Assembly (NCBI RefSeq): GCF_001517405.1
Contig: NZ_LN907827.1
Location: forward strand, 2,672,587-2,736,586
Direction: 5' to 3'
Length of the DNA stretch: 64,000 nucleotides
From: Duffyella gerundensis
Lineage (GTDB): Bacteria; Pseudomonadota; Gammaproteobacteria; Enterobacterales; Enterobacteriaceae
Shown here: positions 50,719-59,926 of the stretch, piece by piece
Position numbering within the stretch: the first letter of the stretch is position 1
Layout of the letters: each line of letters begins with the position of its first letter
The notes under the pieces: generated by a model
The model's database searches: none
What the model was told of the DNA's origin: nothing
The model's input: only the letters and a program-made list of their open reading frames with translations
Program-made: the position numbers and the translations under genes

Positions 50719-51270
50719 ATGAGCAAAAAACAGACGCTGAACGCCGACGATAAGGCCCTGTTCTCGCAGCTAATGGCGGGAACCAAAAAGCTGACGCAGG
50801 ATACCATTCTGCATAAACCGGTACGCAAGCCGGGCCGCGAGCTGCCGGTGAAGCGGATGATTTCCGAGCAGATGGACAACAGCCACTACTTTTCCGATGA
50901 GTTTCAGCCGCTGCTCTCCGCGGAAGGCCCGATGCGCTACGTGCGCAGTGACGTCAGCCATTACGAGCTGAAAAAGCTGCGGCGCGGCGACTATACGCCG
51001 GAGATTTTCCTCGATCTGCACGGCCTGACGCAGAATCAGGCGAAGCAGGAACTTGGCGCGCTGATTGCCGCCTGCCGCCGCGAGCACATTTTTTGTGCCA
51101 GCGTGATGCACGGCTATGGCAAACACGTGCTCAAGCAGCAAACGCCGCTCTGGCTGGCACAGCATCCGCACGTAATGGCGTTTCACCAGGCTCCGAAAAT
51201 GTTTGGCGGCGACGCCGCGCTGCTGGTGCTGATTGAAGTGGAAGAGTGGCAGCCGCCTGAACTGCCATGA
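50719..51270 (+). CDS. smrB: Ribosome rescue endonuclease SmrB
   Basis: Smr-domain nuclease that cleaves mRNA between collided ribosomes. It has 183 residues, as in E. coli. The Smr domain is at about 95-176 with [16 protein letters not shown] and [15 protein letters not shown]; the conserved DxH motif is in the first. I chose the ATG at 50719 ([15 protein letters not shown]) by similarity; the ribosome site upstream is weak (ACAGAACC). It marks the left border of a variable locus. Confidence 0.95.
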   Translation: MSKKQTLNADDKALFSQLMAGTKKLTQDTILHKPVRKPGRELPVKRMISEQMDNSHYFSDEFQPLLSAEGPMRYVRSDVSHYELKKLRRGDYTPEIFLDLHGLTQNQAKQELGALIAACRREHIFCASVMHGYGKHVLKQQTPLWLAQHPHVMAFHQAPKMFGGDAALLVLIEVEEWQPPELP

Positions 51271-51640
51271 TCGCTATTCCAGCGACGGCGTAAAAACCAG
51301 CCTATTAGCAACGCCGGGAGCAACAGGCACAGAAGTTAAAAATGGCTTTTGCTGGCGGTTCCCGGGCCGGCGATGTAACACAAGAGACTTGTGGAGTTAA
51401 ATAAGCGGTTAAGTCGCCAGAAAATTAAACTGGATTGGCGTTTCTGTGGTGGCCGAACGCAGAAAAAGAAGAGAATAAAATAAAATAAAATAAAACCGCA
51501 GAGATAAAATAATTCAGTTAATTATCAGTATATTAAATTGACTTCTTCGGTATTAATTAAAAAAGCCCTGCGTATTTTTAATTAAAAATGCAACAACAAA
51601 ACCCGATTAACGATAAATAATTATGGAAAATTCTTTTTTC
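51271..51640. other. AT-rich intergenic region downstream of smrB
   Basis: 370 bp without a gene. From 51470 it is very AT-rich: four TAAAA units in tandem at 51476-51495 and an 11-bp inverted repeat TTAATTAAAAA (51553-51563) / TTTTTAATTAA (51575-51585). The composition contrasts with both neighbours and is typical of H-NS-bound borders of acquired DNA. No attachment site or integrase is seen. Confidence 0.55.
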
Positions 51641-51643
51641 CAT

Positions 51644-51669
51644 TAAAAAAGCCAGCCGCGAGGGCTGGC
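51644..51669 (-). terminator. Rho-independent terminator of the Ig-repeat gene
   Basis: On the minus strand: stem GCCAGCC / GGCTGGC (7 bp) with a five-base loop, then TTTTTT. It lies 20 bp after the stop of the large gene. Confidence 0.88.
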
Positions 51670-51688
51670 TGAATTAGCAAATAATAAA

Positions 51689-54600
51689 TCAGATTAGCTG
51701 GGTTTGCACTCCGCTTTGAATCAGCAGCTCGGCATCCTCGCTGCTGTGCTGCCAGACGCTGTACTCCAAGCCGCCCACCGTTATGGTGCCGCTGAGCTGC
51801 GACCAATCGCCGTTATCACGCCCGTCGCCCAGCAGGTCGTCAAGGTTAACCACGTCGCTGGCATCGCCATTGATCATCAGCTGGGTTTTGCCGTCGGCGA
51901 TAAACAGATCTTTTTCGCCCCAGGCCAGTACATCACCTGCCTTGACCGTCAGCATAGTGCTGCCGTGGCCAGTGAGATCAGCGCCTTTCTGTACGGTGCC
52001 CGCCAGCGCATCTGCCATCAGCAATGTCGGCTGTTCACTATCAACACGATTGATTTCCGGCTCGATAACCACGTTATCAAACCAGAAGTCGTTACCATTG
52101 CCAGACTTCTCTCCGTTGGTTACCGCTACACGTACGGTTTTGCTTTCCGTCGCAACGTAGGTACCGCTGAGATGAATCCAACTTTCGGTTATTGGAGTTT
52201 CAGGAATAACAGTTTGCCCATCAACTTTCATGCCCAGCTTTGGCGCCTGATGCTTATCATTTGCCCTAAATGCTTCAAATTCAAAGTGATATACCTGTCC
52301 CGCCACTACGGTAATGTCACGATAAATAATGTCGCCATCGTATCCACTTTCGGTCTTATCGTCAGTGTGGCTGTTTACGCCGATACCTGAGCCATAACTT
52401 TTAACGGCCATTTCGTTTTCTTTGGCATATTTTCCTGCTGCCGACCAGCCCTGTAGCGTACCGTCGTTAAAGTCCCACACGGTTCGGCTTTCAATCAGGT
52501 TGTCACGCACTTCTATATACATTTGTGAACGAAGTTCGCCTTCATTGCCCGCAGCATCGACCGATTTAACCCGGAAGTGCCAGCGATCGTCTGTCAGCTC
52601 AGGAGCCGGAATCGTTACTTTCCAGTTGCCGTTTTCATCAGCCCAGGTTTCAACGCTACGGTTATTGTTTTCCCACCCTTCTTGTCCTTTTGCCAGCACG
52701 ACGATAATTTTGCTGTTTGGCTCGCCCGTGCCGCGGATTTCTGGTGTGCGATCGTTGGTAAAATCGCCATCTGCCAGTTCGCGCAGAGATCCTTCGTTAT
52801 CCCAAATAGCGGTAATAACCGGTTCTGCCGCACTATCGCTTTTAATATCCAGCTGAAAACTGGTGGAATAATCGAAACCGGCTGAGGTATTACTCACAAA
52901 AAAATCCCACTTATGAGCATGGTTCAGTTGCGGTGTGAATGACCACTCGCCTTTGGCGTTGGCTTTGACGCTGGCGAGCGGTTCAAATGCGATGGATAAG
53001 CGGCCGTATTGAATATAGACAATGCTGTTTGCTTCGGCTTGACCGCGCAGCGTTGGCGTGCGATCGTCAGTGGAGGCGCCGTTTACCAGCTCACCGGTGC
53101 GTATACCGAAGTCATCGTATGCATCAATAATCACTGGCTTCAGCGCATTGCCGCTTTTTAACTCCAGCTGGAAAACCGTCTCAACGTCATCACGATTAGA
53201 CGAAGTGCTGGCATAAAAGTCCCACGTATAATCCTGATAAAGATTCGGCGTAAACGACCATTCGCCTTTCGCATTGGCCTGCACGCTGGCAGTAGGCTCC
53301 CAGGACACACCCGAGCGGCCATAATGAATATAAACGATGCTGTTTGCTTCCGCAGTGCCGCGCAGCGTCGGCGTGCGATCGTCAGTGGAGGCGCCGTTTA
53401 CCAGCTCACCGGTGCGCATACCGAAGTCATCGTATGCATCAATAATTACTGGCTTCAGCGCATTGCCGCTTTTCACATCAAGCTGGAACACCGGCGTACC
53501 ATCGCGCCAGTTGGTCGTCGGTGAAGCGTAAAAATCCCACGTTTGATCCTGATACAACTCGGGGGTAAACGTCCATTCGCCTTTTGCGTTAGCTTTGACG
53601 CTGGCCACAGGCTCCCATGAGACGCCGGAGCGGCCATAATGAATGTAAACAATACTGTTTGCTTCCGCAGTGCCGCGCAGCGTCGGCGTGCGGTCATCGG
53701 TCACTGCGCCGTTTGCCAGCTCACCGGTAGCGGGGCCTGCATCATCAACCACATCAACAATCACTGGCTTCAGTGCGTTGCTGCCCGCATCAGCAATGGT
53801 CAGACGGAAAATATCAGCGTTCGGGTTGCGCGTCGCGCTGCTGCTGACCTGAAAGTCGTAAGTGCCCGCATTTAGCTGTGCGGTTTCTACAGACCAGCGG
53901 CCATCTGCCTCGGCCCGGGAGCTGGCCACAATCAGCCACTGCCCGGCGGCGTTTGCGGCGAATACGTACACCACGCTGCCCGGCTCGGCCATGCCCTTCA
54001 GCATAGGCCGGTTATCGTCGGTCATCGCGCCAAACGCCAGTTCCCCCTGCGCTGTGCCCACGTTGTCTGCTCCGCCGGTAATATAGGGATCAGATGCAGG
54101 CGGCGCATTGGGATCCTTGATATTTACCACCCAACTTTCGGAAGGTTCGCTGACATGATCATGGCGATCGCTGGAGGTGACAAAAACTTCTCGCTGGCCG
54201 TAGCCCAACTCTTCCTCAATCGTCCAGTAGCCATTAAAATTGGCTACCGCTGATCCGAGCAGCGCGCCGGTATCTTTGTCAAACAGGCGCACAATGCTCT
54301 GCGGCTCCGCCGAACCGCTGAATCGTGGTTTTGTGTCATCGGTGATTTGACCGTTGAACAACGGCATGGAATCGCCCACATCGTCCTGCACCGTCTGAAT
54401 TATCGGCTTCGCTGGCGGCGTGGTATCGACATGAATTGTTGACAGGTATGGCGGGCCGTAATTCATCGCCCGATCGATGTAGCGTACCGACAGATTATGC
54501 TGGCCGTCCATCAGCATTACCGGCAACTGGAATGTCCAGGAGCCGTCGGCCTCAATGTTCGTGGTATAGAGCATATTATTAATCACAAACTCTACTTTAC

Positions 54601-54697
54601 CGCCCGCCTCTTTAGGCTCGGAGCCGGCCCAGTACTGGTAGGGAGAGCTGGTGTAGTCTGCGTTGCCGCTGGTAGGATCCCATGGGAAATCTGACAT
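51689..54697 (-). CDS. Large Ig-like repeat protein, putative secreted adhesin
   Basis: 1002-residue, acidic, Thr/Asp-rich protein built of bacterial Ig-like (Big_13-type) domains, recognisable by the motif TDDRTPTLRGTAEANSIVYI. About three divergent Ig units cover 1-305. Three closely similar 105-residue repeats lie at 306-410, 411-515 and 516-620, and another divergent Ig at 621-731. A galactose-binding/CBM-like jelly-roll domain is at about 739-880 (WDFNDGTLQGWSAAGKYA to DFWFDNVVIEP). The tail at about 905-1002 (GEKDLFIADGKTQLMINGD to VQTQLI) resembles C-termini of other long enterobacterial Ig-repeat proteins I recall. There is no N-terminal signal peptide or membrane anchor, and the ATG has a good ribosome site (AGGACAG), so it is not obviously truncated. 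Type I secretion is inferred from the architecture; no export genes are adjacent. In E. coli this smrB-sixA space holds a fimbrial cluster. Confidence 0.88.
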   Translation of the reverse strand: MSDFPWDPTSGNADYTSSPYQYWAGSEPKEAGGKVEFVINNMLYTTNIEADGSWTFQLPVMLMDGQHNLSVRYIDRAMNYGPPYLSTIHVDTTPPAKPIIQTVQDDVGDSMPLFNGQITDDTKPRFSGSAEPQSIVRLFDKDTGALLGSAVANFNGYWTIEEELGYGQREVFVTSSDRHDHVSEPSESWVVNIKDPNAPPASDPYITGGADNVGTAQGELAFGAMTDDNRPMLKGMAEPGSVVYVFAANAAGQWLIVASSRAEADGRWSVETAQLNAGTYDFQVSSSATRNPNADIFRLTIADAGSNALKPVIVDVVDDAGPATGELANGAVTDDRTPTLRGTAEANSIVYIHYGRSGVSWEPVASVKANAKGEWTFTPELYQDQTWDFYASPTTNWRDGTPVFQLDVKSGNALKPVIIDAYDDFGMRTGELVNGASTDDRTPTLRGTAEANSIVYIHYGRSGVSWEPTASVQANAKGEWSFTPNLYQDYTWDFYASTSSNRDDVETVFQLELKSGNALKPVIIDAYDDFGIRTGELVNGASTDDRTPTLRGQAEANSIVYIQYGRLSIAFEPLASVKANAKGEWSFTPQLNHAHKWDFFVSNTSAGFDYSTSFQLDIKSDSAAEPVITAIWDNEGSLRELADGDFTNDRTPEIRGTGEPNSKIIVVLAKGQEGWENNNRSVETWADENGNWKVTIPAPELTDDRWHFRVKSVDAAGNEGELRSQMYIEVRDNLIESRTVWDFNDGTLQGWSAAGKYAKENEMAVKSYGSGIGVNSHTDDKTESGYDGDIIYRDITVVAGQVYHFEFEAFRANDKHQAPKLGMKVDGQTVIPETPITESWIHLSGTYVATESKTVRVAVTNGEKSGNGNDFWFDNVVIEPEINRVDSEQPTLLMADALAGTVQKGADLTGHGSTMLTVKAGDVLAWGEKDLFIADGKTQLMINGDASDVVNLDDLLGDGRDNGDWSQLSGTITVGGLEYSVWQHSSEDAELLIQSGVQTQLI
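52838..53782 (-). repeat. Three tandem 315-bp repeats inside the Ig-repeat gene
   Basis: Units at 53468-53782, 53153-53467 and 52838-53152, each exactly 315 bp (105 codons). Long stretches are identical between units, for example the block encoding STDDRTPTLRG and the segment ANAKGEW. Differences concentrate in the C-terminal third of each unit. Confidence 0.9.
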
Positions 54698-55054
54698 TGT
54701 CTGTCCTGTGTATTTTTAGGTTATAAACGTGCGTAACCTCTCACTTCGATGATTTCTCATGTACGGGCTTTGTCTCAAAAACGGGAATGTGCAGATGAAA
54801 AAGAATTAATAAACTTGAGATTAATTGCAGCGAAATAAAAACGAAGAAACGCAGTGTTTATTGCTGCCGCGCCTGGCTAATTAAAAGGCGGGTTTACCGA
54901 TATAAATGTTTGATAAAATGCTGACGTCATTCTTTGGAGAAGAAAGAAAGTGTTATTCCGCGCAAAGCAAACGGATAAAAGAGGCGAATAGTTATTGGGA
55001 ATTGAAAATGAGAGGGTTAACGGTGAATGCCGGAGCGCGCTCCGGCAGAGTAGA
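54698..55054. promoter_or_regulatory. Upstream region of the Ig-repeat gene
   Basis: 357 bp without a gene, moderately AT-rich, between the Ig-repeat gene and sixA. It should contain the promoter of the former; a -10-like TATAAC lies on the minus strand near 54722. I find no clear -35 element or known operator. Confidence 0.45.
55028..55047 (-). terminator. Perfect palindrome after sixA, possible terminator
   Basis: TGCCGGAGCG / CGCTCCGGCA, a perfect 20-bp palindrome that can fold as an 8-bp stem with loop CGCG. It begins 8 bp past the sixA stop. The following bases (TTCACCG on the minus strand) are a poor T-tract, so termination may be weak. Confidence 0.5.
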
Positions 55055-55537
55055 TTAGATCGCTTTGGCTAATTTAGATGGGCTGACCTGCCACTCCAGT
55101 TTGCTTTCCGTGTCATCGTCGCTAAAAGTCACGCAGGCGATAGCGGAGGTAGCGAACATCGGCGGCGCTTCCGCCGGGCACAGCTCGCTGACCAGATAGC
55201 CCACCAGCGGCAAGTGCGAAATCACCAGCGCAGATTTTACGCCCATTTTTTCCAGCGCATGCAGGTAGCTAGCGACCTGAGCGGGATCGCCGCCCGGCGT
55301 CAGTTCAGGCAGCACTTCTGCCGAAACCGGCAGCTTCAGCGCTTCGCGCACCGTTGCCAGCGTCTGCTCTGCACGCAGATAGGGACTAACCAGGACACGC
55401 TCAATATTCAGGTTCTGGCCGTTAAGCCAGGTCGCCATTTGGCGTGATTCGTCACAGCCGCAATGTGTGAGGGGTCTTACCGAATCACTTGCTGCTTCAA
55501 GGGCGGCATCGCCGTGACGCATGATGAAAACTTGCAT
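55055..55537 (-). CDS. sixA: Phosphohistidine phosphatase SixA
   Basis: Histidine-phosphatase-superfamily enzyme that dephosphorylates phosphohistidine, in E. coli on the HPt domain of ArcB and on the nitrogen PTS protein NPr. It has 160 residues. The catalytic RHG motif is at residues 7-9 (VFIMRHGDA), with LVSPYLRAEQT and ISHLPLVGYLV carrying further active-site Arg and His. Confidence 0.95.
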   Translation of the reverse strand: MQVFIMRHGDAALEAASDSVRPLTHCGCDESRQMATWLNGQNLNIERVLVSPYLRAEQTLATVREALKLPVSAEVLPELTPGGDPAQVASYLHALEKMGVKSALVISHLPLVGYLVSELCPAEAPPMFATSAIACVTFSDDDTESKLEWQVSPSKLAKAI

Positions 55538-55708
55538 AAAGCACCGATGTTGTTTGACATGATCGCCGGTAAACCGCGCCTACCGACTCTTCATTCACGC
55601 GAATGAACGCTGTGTTTTACCGCAATGCTCTGAGTATAGTCAACTGATTGTTTATTAAATAAGCGCTTCTCAGAGCAGTGCCAGTCGGGCCCTTTTTTAC
55701 AGCCTCAA

Positions 55709-57850
55709 CTAAGCCGCTGAATTGGGTTGTTTATTCGCCACATCCGGCAGCGGATAATAGCGTTCACCCTGCTCAGCCAATCGGTTCAGCGCCGCACAGG
55801 GTGCGAAACGATCGCCATGCAGCTGCATCAGGCTATGCAGCAGCTGCCGCAGGTTTTCAGCGCCAAAACTGTCGATATAACGGAATGGCCCACCGGTAAA
55901 CGGCGGAAAGCCGATGCCGAATATGGCGCCGATATCGCCGTCGCGTGCGCTACGAATCACCCCTTCATCCAGACAGCGCACCGCTTCATTCAGCATCATC
56001 GCCACGCAGCGCTGGGCAACCGCACCGTCGGCCAGCTGGGTTTTCGGCTGCACTTTAAGCAGAGAATAGAGGCTGGTATCAGGCTGACGCCCACGCCAGC
56101 GTGGCGCATCGTAGCGATAAAAGCCGCGGCTATTCTTGCGACCTTTGCGGCCATCGTTGAGCACCGCAGCAAACGCTGGCGGTGCGGCAAAACGCTCACC
56201 AAACGCTTCGGTTAACACCGGCACAATTTTACTGCCGACATCAATGCCGACCTCATCCAGCAGCTGCAATGGCCCCACCGGAAAGCCGAACTGCACCAGC
56301 GATTTATCGATGTGCTCAATCGGCTCGCCCGCCAGCAGGCAATGCAGCGCTTCATTAATGTAGGGTGCCAGAATGCGGTTAACGTAAAACCCGGCTTTAT
56401 CCGCCACGACGATTGGCGTTTTGCCCTGCTTTCTTGCAAGCGCCACCGTGGTTGCGACGGTTTCAGGCGATGTCGCCGCATGCGGAATGACCTCCACCAG
56501 CGGCATTTTGTCCACCGGACTGAAATAGTGCAGCCCGATGATGTTCTCAGGCCGCTGCGCGCCAGCGGCGATATCCACAATCGGCAGCGATGAGGTATTA
56601 GAGGCAAAAATGGTCATCTCGCCGCACTGCTGTTCTACTTCCGCCACCATCTGCTGCTTCAGTGCCAGATCCTCAAACACCGCTTCCAGCACAATATCGC
56701 GATGGGCAAAGCCTTGATAATCGGTGCCGCCGGAGATCATCGACATTTTCTGCTGGCGTTCCGCTGGCTTCATCTGCCGACGCTGCACTTTCTTGCTCAG
56801 CAGATCCCAGCTGTACTGCATGGCATGGTTGATGCCCTGATTGTTGATATCTTTAATGCGTACCGGCAGCCCGGCGCGCATCGCGGTCACGCTGGCGATG
56901 CCGCCGCCCATCAGGCCGCCACCCAGTACGCCGACGCGCGCGATGGTGCGCGGCTCCGCGTCCTGCTCTTTTTTCATTTCGGTGGTAGCAAAAAACAGGC
57001 TGCGCAGTGCGACAGACTGCGGCGTCATCGCCAGTTCCCCAAAGGCCTGCGCTTCCGCAGCATAGCCATTGCTTTGGCCTAATCCGCGCCGAACCACCGC
57101 CAGAATCCGTTCCGCCGCCGGATAGTTGCCGTGGGTTTTTCGCTGGGTCTGCTTGCGCACCACAGAGAACAACAGCGGACGCGCGATCGCACTCTGCGCC
57201 AGCCGTTCGCGCCATGGCAGAGGCCGACGCTTTTTCTTGCCCTGCAGTGCGCTTTTCACCGCGGTCTCCAGCAAAATAGAGACGGCAACGGCATCATCCA
57301 CCAGCCCACATTTCAACGCCTGGCGGGCGCGCAGGGTTTTACCGGTGAGTATCAGGGGCAGCGCCTGTGTCACCCCAATCAGCGCCGGAAGCCGCTGCGT
57401 GCCGCCGGAGCCCGGCAGCAAACCCAGCTGCACTTCCGGCAGGCCGAGCCGGGTTTTGTCATCCAGCGTGCAGATGCGGCGATCGCAGGCCAGCGCCAGT
57501 TCCAGGCCGCCGCCGAGGCAGGCGCCGTGAATCGCCGCCACGGTAGGAAACGGCAGATGGGCAATCTCCGCCATCACCTGCTGTCCCTGCTCCGCCAGCG
57601 CCTGCGCCTGTTGCGCGCTCTGGCAGCGATCGATCATGCTGATATCAGCACCGGCAATAAATGAATCCTTTTTACCCGAGATAAACACCAGACCAGCCAG
57701 CCGCGGGTTTGCCCGCGCCTCGCTGATGATCTGCCGCAGCTGCGCAGCAAACTCCGCCTTCAGGGTATTCACCTTTTCATCAGGTACATCAATAGTAATC
57801 ACCGCGACATGATCCGACCGTAGAGTGAGATGAAACGCTGAACGGTTCAT
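55709..57850 (-). CDS. fadJ: Fatty acid oxidation complex subunit alpha FadJ
   Basis: Multifunctional beta-oxidation enzyme: enoyl-CoA hydratase and 3-hydroxyacyl-CoA dehydrogenase; with FadI it acts mainly anaerobically. It has 713 residues (E. coli 714). The N-terminal crotonase domain is at about 1-190 ([43 protein letters not shown]). The NAD-binding motif is [13 protein letters not shown] (about 308-320), and the C-terminal dehydrogenase domain follows. The start overlaps the fadI stop (ATGA). Confidence 0.97.
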   Translation of the reverse strand: MNRSAFHLTLRSDHVAVITIDVPDEKVNTLKAEFAAQLRQIISEARANPRLAGLVFISGKKDSFIAGADISMIDRCQSAQQAQALAEQGQQVMAEIAHLPFPTVAAIHGACLGGGLELALACDRRICTLDDKTRLGLPEVQLGLLPGSGGTQRLPALIGVTQALPLILTGKTLRARQALKCGLVDDAVAVSILLETAVKSALQGKKKRRPLPWRERLAQSAIARPLLFSVVRKQTQRKTHGNYPAAERILAVVRRGLGQSNGYAAEAQAFGELAMTPQSVALRSLFFATTEMKKEQDAEPRTIARVGVLGGGLMGGGIASVTAMRAGLPVRIKDINNQGINHAMQYSWDLLSKKVQRRQMKPAERQQKMSMISGGTDYQGFAHRDIVLEAVFEDLALKQQMVAEVEQQCGEMTIFASNTSSLPIVDIAAGAQRPENIIGLHYFSPVDKMPLVEVIPHAATSPETVATTVALARKQGKTPIVVADKAGFYVNRILAPYINEALHCLLAGEPIEHIDKSLVQFGFPVGPLQLLDEVGIDVGSKIVPVLTEAFGERFAAPPAFAAVLNDGRKGRKNSRGFYRYDAPRWRGRQPDTSLYSLLKVQPKTQLADGAVAQRCVAMMLNEAVRCLDEGVIRSARDGDIGAIFGIGFPPFTGGPFRYIDSFGAENLRQLLHSLMQLHGDRFAPCAALNRLAEQGERYYPLPDVANKQPNSAA

Positions 57851-59151
57851 GCATCCACCTCCAGTACCATCGCCGCGCCTAACCCACCCGCCGCGCAGGC
57901 GGTGACCAGCCCGAGTCCGCCACCGCGTCGTCGTAGCTCATGCAGCGTTTGGGTAATCATGCGCGCCCCGGTGGCGGCAAACGGATGGCCGTAGGCGATA
58001 GAGCCGCCGAGCACGTTGAATTTTTCTTCGTCGATCTCACCCAGCGCCTGCGGGCGGTTGAGCACCTCGCGGGCGAAGCGATGATCGTGAAACAGCTTGA
58101 GATTGGTCAGGGTTTGCGCGGCGAAAGCTTCATGCATATCAATCAGGGTGAGCTGATCGAGGGTGATCCCAGCACGATCCAGCGCCAGCGGCGAGGCGTA
58201 AACCGGGCCCAGCAGCATATCCTGATGCACATCAATGGCGGTAAACGCGTAGCTGCGCAGCCAGCCGAGCGGCGTGATGCCCAGCTCGCGCGCACGGGAT
58301 TCGGTCATCATGATCACCGCCGCTGCTCCATCGGTAAGCGGCGTGCTGTTCGCTGCGGTCACCGTGCCGTGCCGGCGATCAAAGGCGGGACGCAGGCGCG
58401 CATAATCCTGCGGCTGCGAATCGTGACGCACGTTGTTGTCCTGCTCAAACGGCGCGCGCCACGGCGGGATAAAGGCGGTCATCACCTCCTGCTGCAGCTT
58501 GCCCTGCTGCCAGGCGAGCGCCGCCCGCTGGTGAGATCGGTGCGCCAGCGCATCCTGCTGTTCGCGGCTAATGCCGTGGCTTTTTGCCATCTGCTCGGCG
58601 GTATCGCCCATGCGCAGACCGGTGGAATATTCCGCGACCGCGGGCGGCACCGGTAACAGATCTTTTGGCCGCAGCCGTTTCAATACCGCGAGCTTCTGCC
58701 CCAGCCGCCGCGCCTTGCTCAGATCGAGCAGCGCGCGTGCCAGCGCTCTGCTGACGCCAATCGGCAGCACCGAGGTGGAATCGGCACCGCCAGCAATACC
58801 GGCGCGAATAGTGCCCGCACGCAGGCTTTCCGCCACGTTGGCCACCGCCTGAAAGCTGGTGGCACAGGCGCGGCTGACGCTGTAAGCATCGGTGTGCACG
58901 CTAAGCCCGCTGGAGAGCACGATCTCACGCGCAATATTTGGCGCCTCCGGCATCTGCACCACCTGCCCGAACACCAGCTGCTCAATGATTTCCGGCGGCA
59001 GTTCGCTGCGCGCCATCATTTCGGCAATCAGCAGCCGACCCAGCTCCACGGCGGGCAGCGCCTGCAAAGCGGTTGACTGGCGGGCAAAGGGCGTGCGAAG
59101 CCCGTGAGTAATGGCGATGCGTTCACCCTGGCGCAAATGCGGCTGACTCAT
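57847..59151 (-). CDS. fadI: 3-ketoacyl-CoA thiolase FadI
   Basis: Thiolase subunit of the FadIJ complex; releases acetyl-CoA in each beta-oxidation cycle. It has 434 residues. The catalytic nucleophile Cys is in [13 protein letters not shown], the active-site His in [12 protein letters not shown], and the second Cys in [15 protein letters not shown] chose the ATG at 59151, seven bases after AGGTGG, over a GTG three codons upstream that overlaps that site. A FadR-like palindrome lies about 40 bp upstream. Confidence 0.96.
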   Translation of the reverse strand: MSQPHLRQGERIAITHGLRTPFARQSTALQALPAVELGRLLIAEMMARSELPPEIIEQLVFGQVVQMPEAPNIAREIVLSSGLSVHTDAYSVSRACATSFQAVANVAESLRAGTIRAGIAGGADSTSVLPIGVSRALARALLDLSKARRLGQKLAVLKRLRPKDLLPVPPAVAEYSTGLRMGDTAEQMAKSHGISREQQDALAHRSHQRAALAWQQGKLQQEVMTAFIPPWRAPFEQDNNVRHDSQPQDYARLRPAFDRRHGTVTAANSTPLTDGAAAVIMMTESRARELGITPLGWLRSYAFTAIDVHQDMLLGPVYASPLALDRAGITLDQLTLIDMHEAFAAQTLTNLKLFHDHRFAREVLNRPQALGEIDEEKFNVLGGSIAYGHPFAATGARMITQTLHELRRRGGGLGLVTACAAGGLGAAMVLEVDA

Positions 59152-59188
59152 TGTTTCCACCTGTAATCAAATGTTGGCTTCATGCCAA

Positions 59189-59205
59189 AAGAGGTCTGAC
59201 CTCCC
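59189..59205. promoter_or_regulatory. FadR operator upstream of fadIJ
   Basis: AAGAGGTCTGACCTCCC contains the palindrome GAGGTCTGACCTC, matching the FadR core TGGTNNGACCA (for example the fadB site) with a compensated change in the arms. It lies 38-54 bp upstream of the fadI ATG, where FadR would repress. Confidence 0.65.
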
Positions 59206-59299
59206 AAGTGTTAACCGGATTGTTGCGCGACGCCAGAATGAGAAAAAGAAAATGCGAGAGAAAACACGAAATTGCGGGCCAACAACTGGCCCGTTTTGT

Positions 59300-59593
59300 T
59301 TAGCGCAGGCCGAGCTGAAAAATCAGCGTTTCTGCCTGACAGCAAAAGGTAAAATCGACGTCGAGGCGCACGCCGTCGCCGTCGGGCAGAAAGCGCGGCG
59401 CAATAAAACAGGGCTCTGATTCCACCTGATGCGCTTTCGCCGACAGGCTGGCCAGCATCGCTTCCGCCTCTTCACGGCTGGCAAATACCCGCGACCAGGA
59501 GGCGGTACAGTCGCTGTTATCCATTATCGTGCCGACATCGACACAGCAACAGGCGGCGGTTTCGGTGGCGCGGGGTTTGTTCAGATCAGACAT
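59300..59593 (-). CDS. yfcZ: YfcZ/YiiS family protein
   Basis: Small conserved protein of unknown function, 97 residues. It is Cys-rich: ACCCVDVGTIMDNSDCTASWSR near the N-terminus, ESEPC in the middle and FTFCCQAETLIFQLGLR at the end. The N- and C-terminal blocks match E. coli YfcZ closely. It is divergent from fadL and monocistronic by spacing. Confidence 0.92.
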   Translation of the reverse strand: MSDLNKPRATETAACCCVDVGTIMDNSDCTASWSRVFASREEAEAMLASLSAKAHQVESEPCFIAPRFLPDGDGVRLDVDFTFCCQAETLIFQLGLR

Positions 59594-59814
59594 AGTCGAC
59601 TCCGGTAAGCTGAAAGCGGATAAGTGTATTGCGTGAATTTTACCCCTTTCGCACAGCGATGTTTACTCCGTCGGGTGAGCAAAGGTTGATCCAGAATAAC
59701 GATGTTGCATTCTGTGAAATCAGAGCCAAATGAATTTGTTAAGCAGATCTTATTTTGTCGATCAAATCCGTAATATTTGAAAAACATTATTGCAACATCA
59801 CCAGCGGTCAGCTC
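59594..59814. other. Intergenic region yfcZ / fadL
   Basis: Together with the fadL control region this gap is 333 bp. It holds the yfcZ promoter, is AT-rich from about 59690 to 59800, and shows no gene, repeat or terminator that I recognise. Confidence 0.4.
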
Positions 59815-59842
59815 TATACTGGCCCAACTGGTCTGATTTGTC
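59815..59842 (+). promoter_or_regulatory. fadL promoter -10 with overlapping FadR operator
   Basis: A -10-like TATACT (59815-59820) is followed by AACTGGTCTGATTTGTC (59826-59842), a strong match to the FadR consensus with core CTGGTCYGAYNTGT. A possible -35 TTGCAA lies at 59790-59795 with a slightly long 19-bp spacer. FadR bound at the start site would repress fadL, as in E. coli. Confidence 0.75.
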
Positions 59843-59926
59843 AGTTTCAGATTAGTCCCTAGAATCCGCCTTCACCTGTTACCCGTTGTAACAGAGTCTA
59901 ATAAAAATCTAACTGAGGTTGTGGTC

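Noticed and set aside
51476-51495. Tandem TAAAA units as a possible CRISPR-like or satellite array
   Set aside because: Only four five-base units with no spacers; simple AT-rich sequence.
53324-53875. Repeated plus-strand frames opposite the Ig-repeat gene
   Set aside because: They are antisense copies of the 315-bp repeats and show no independent coding signature.
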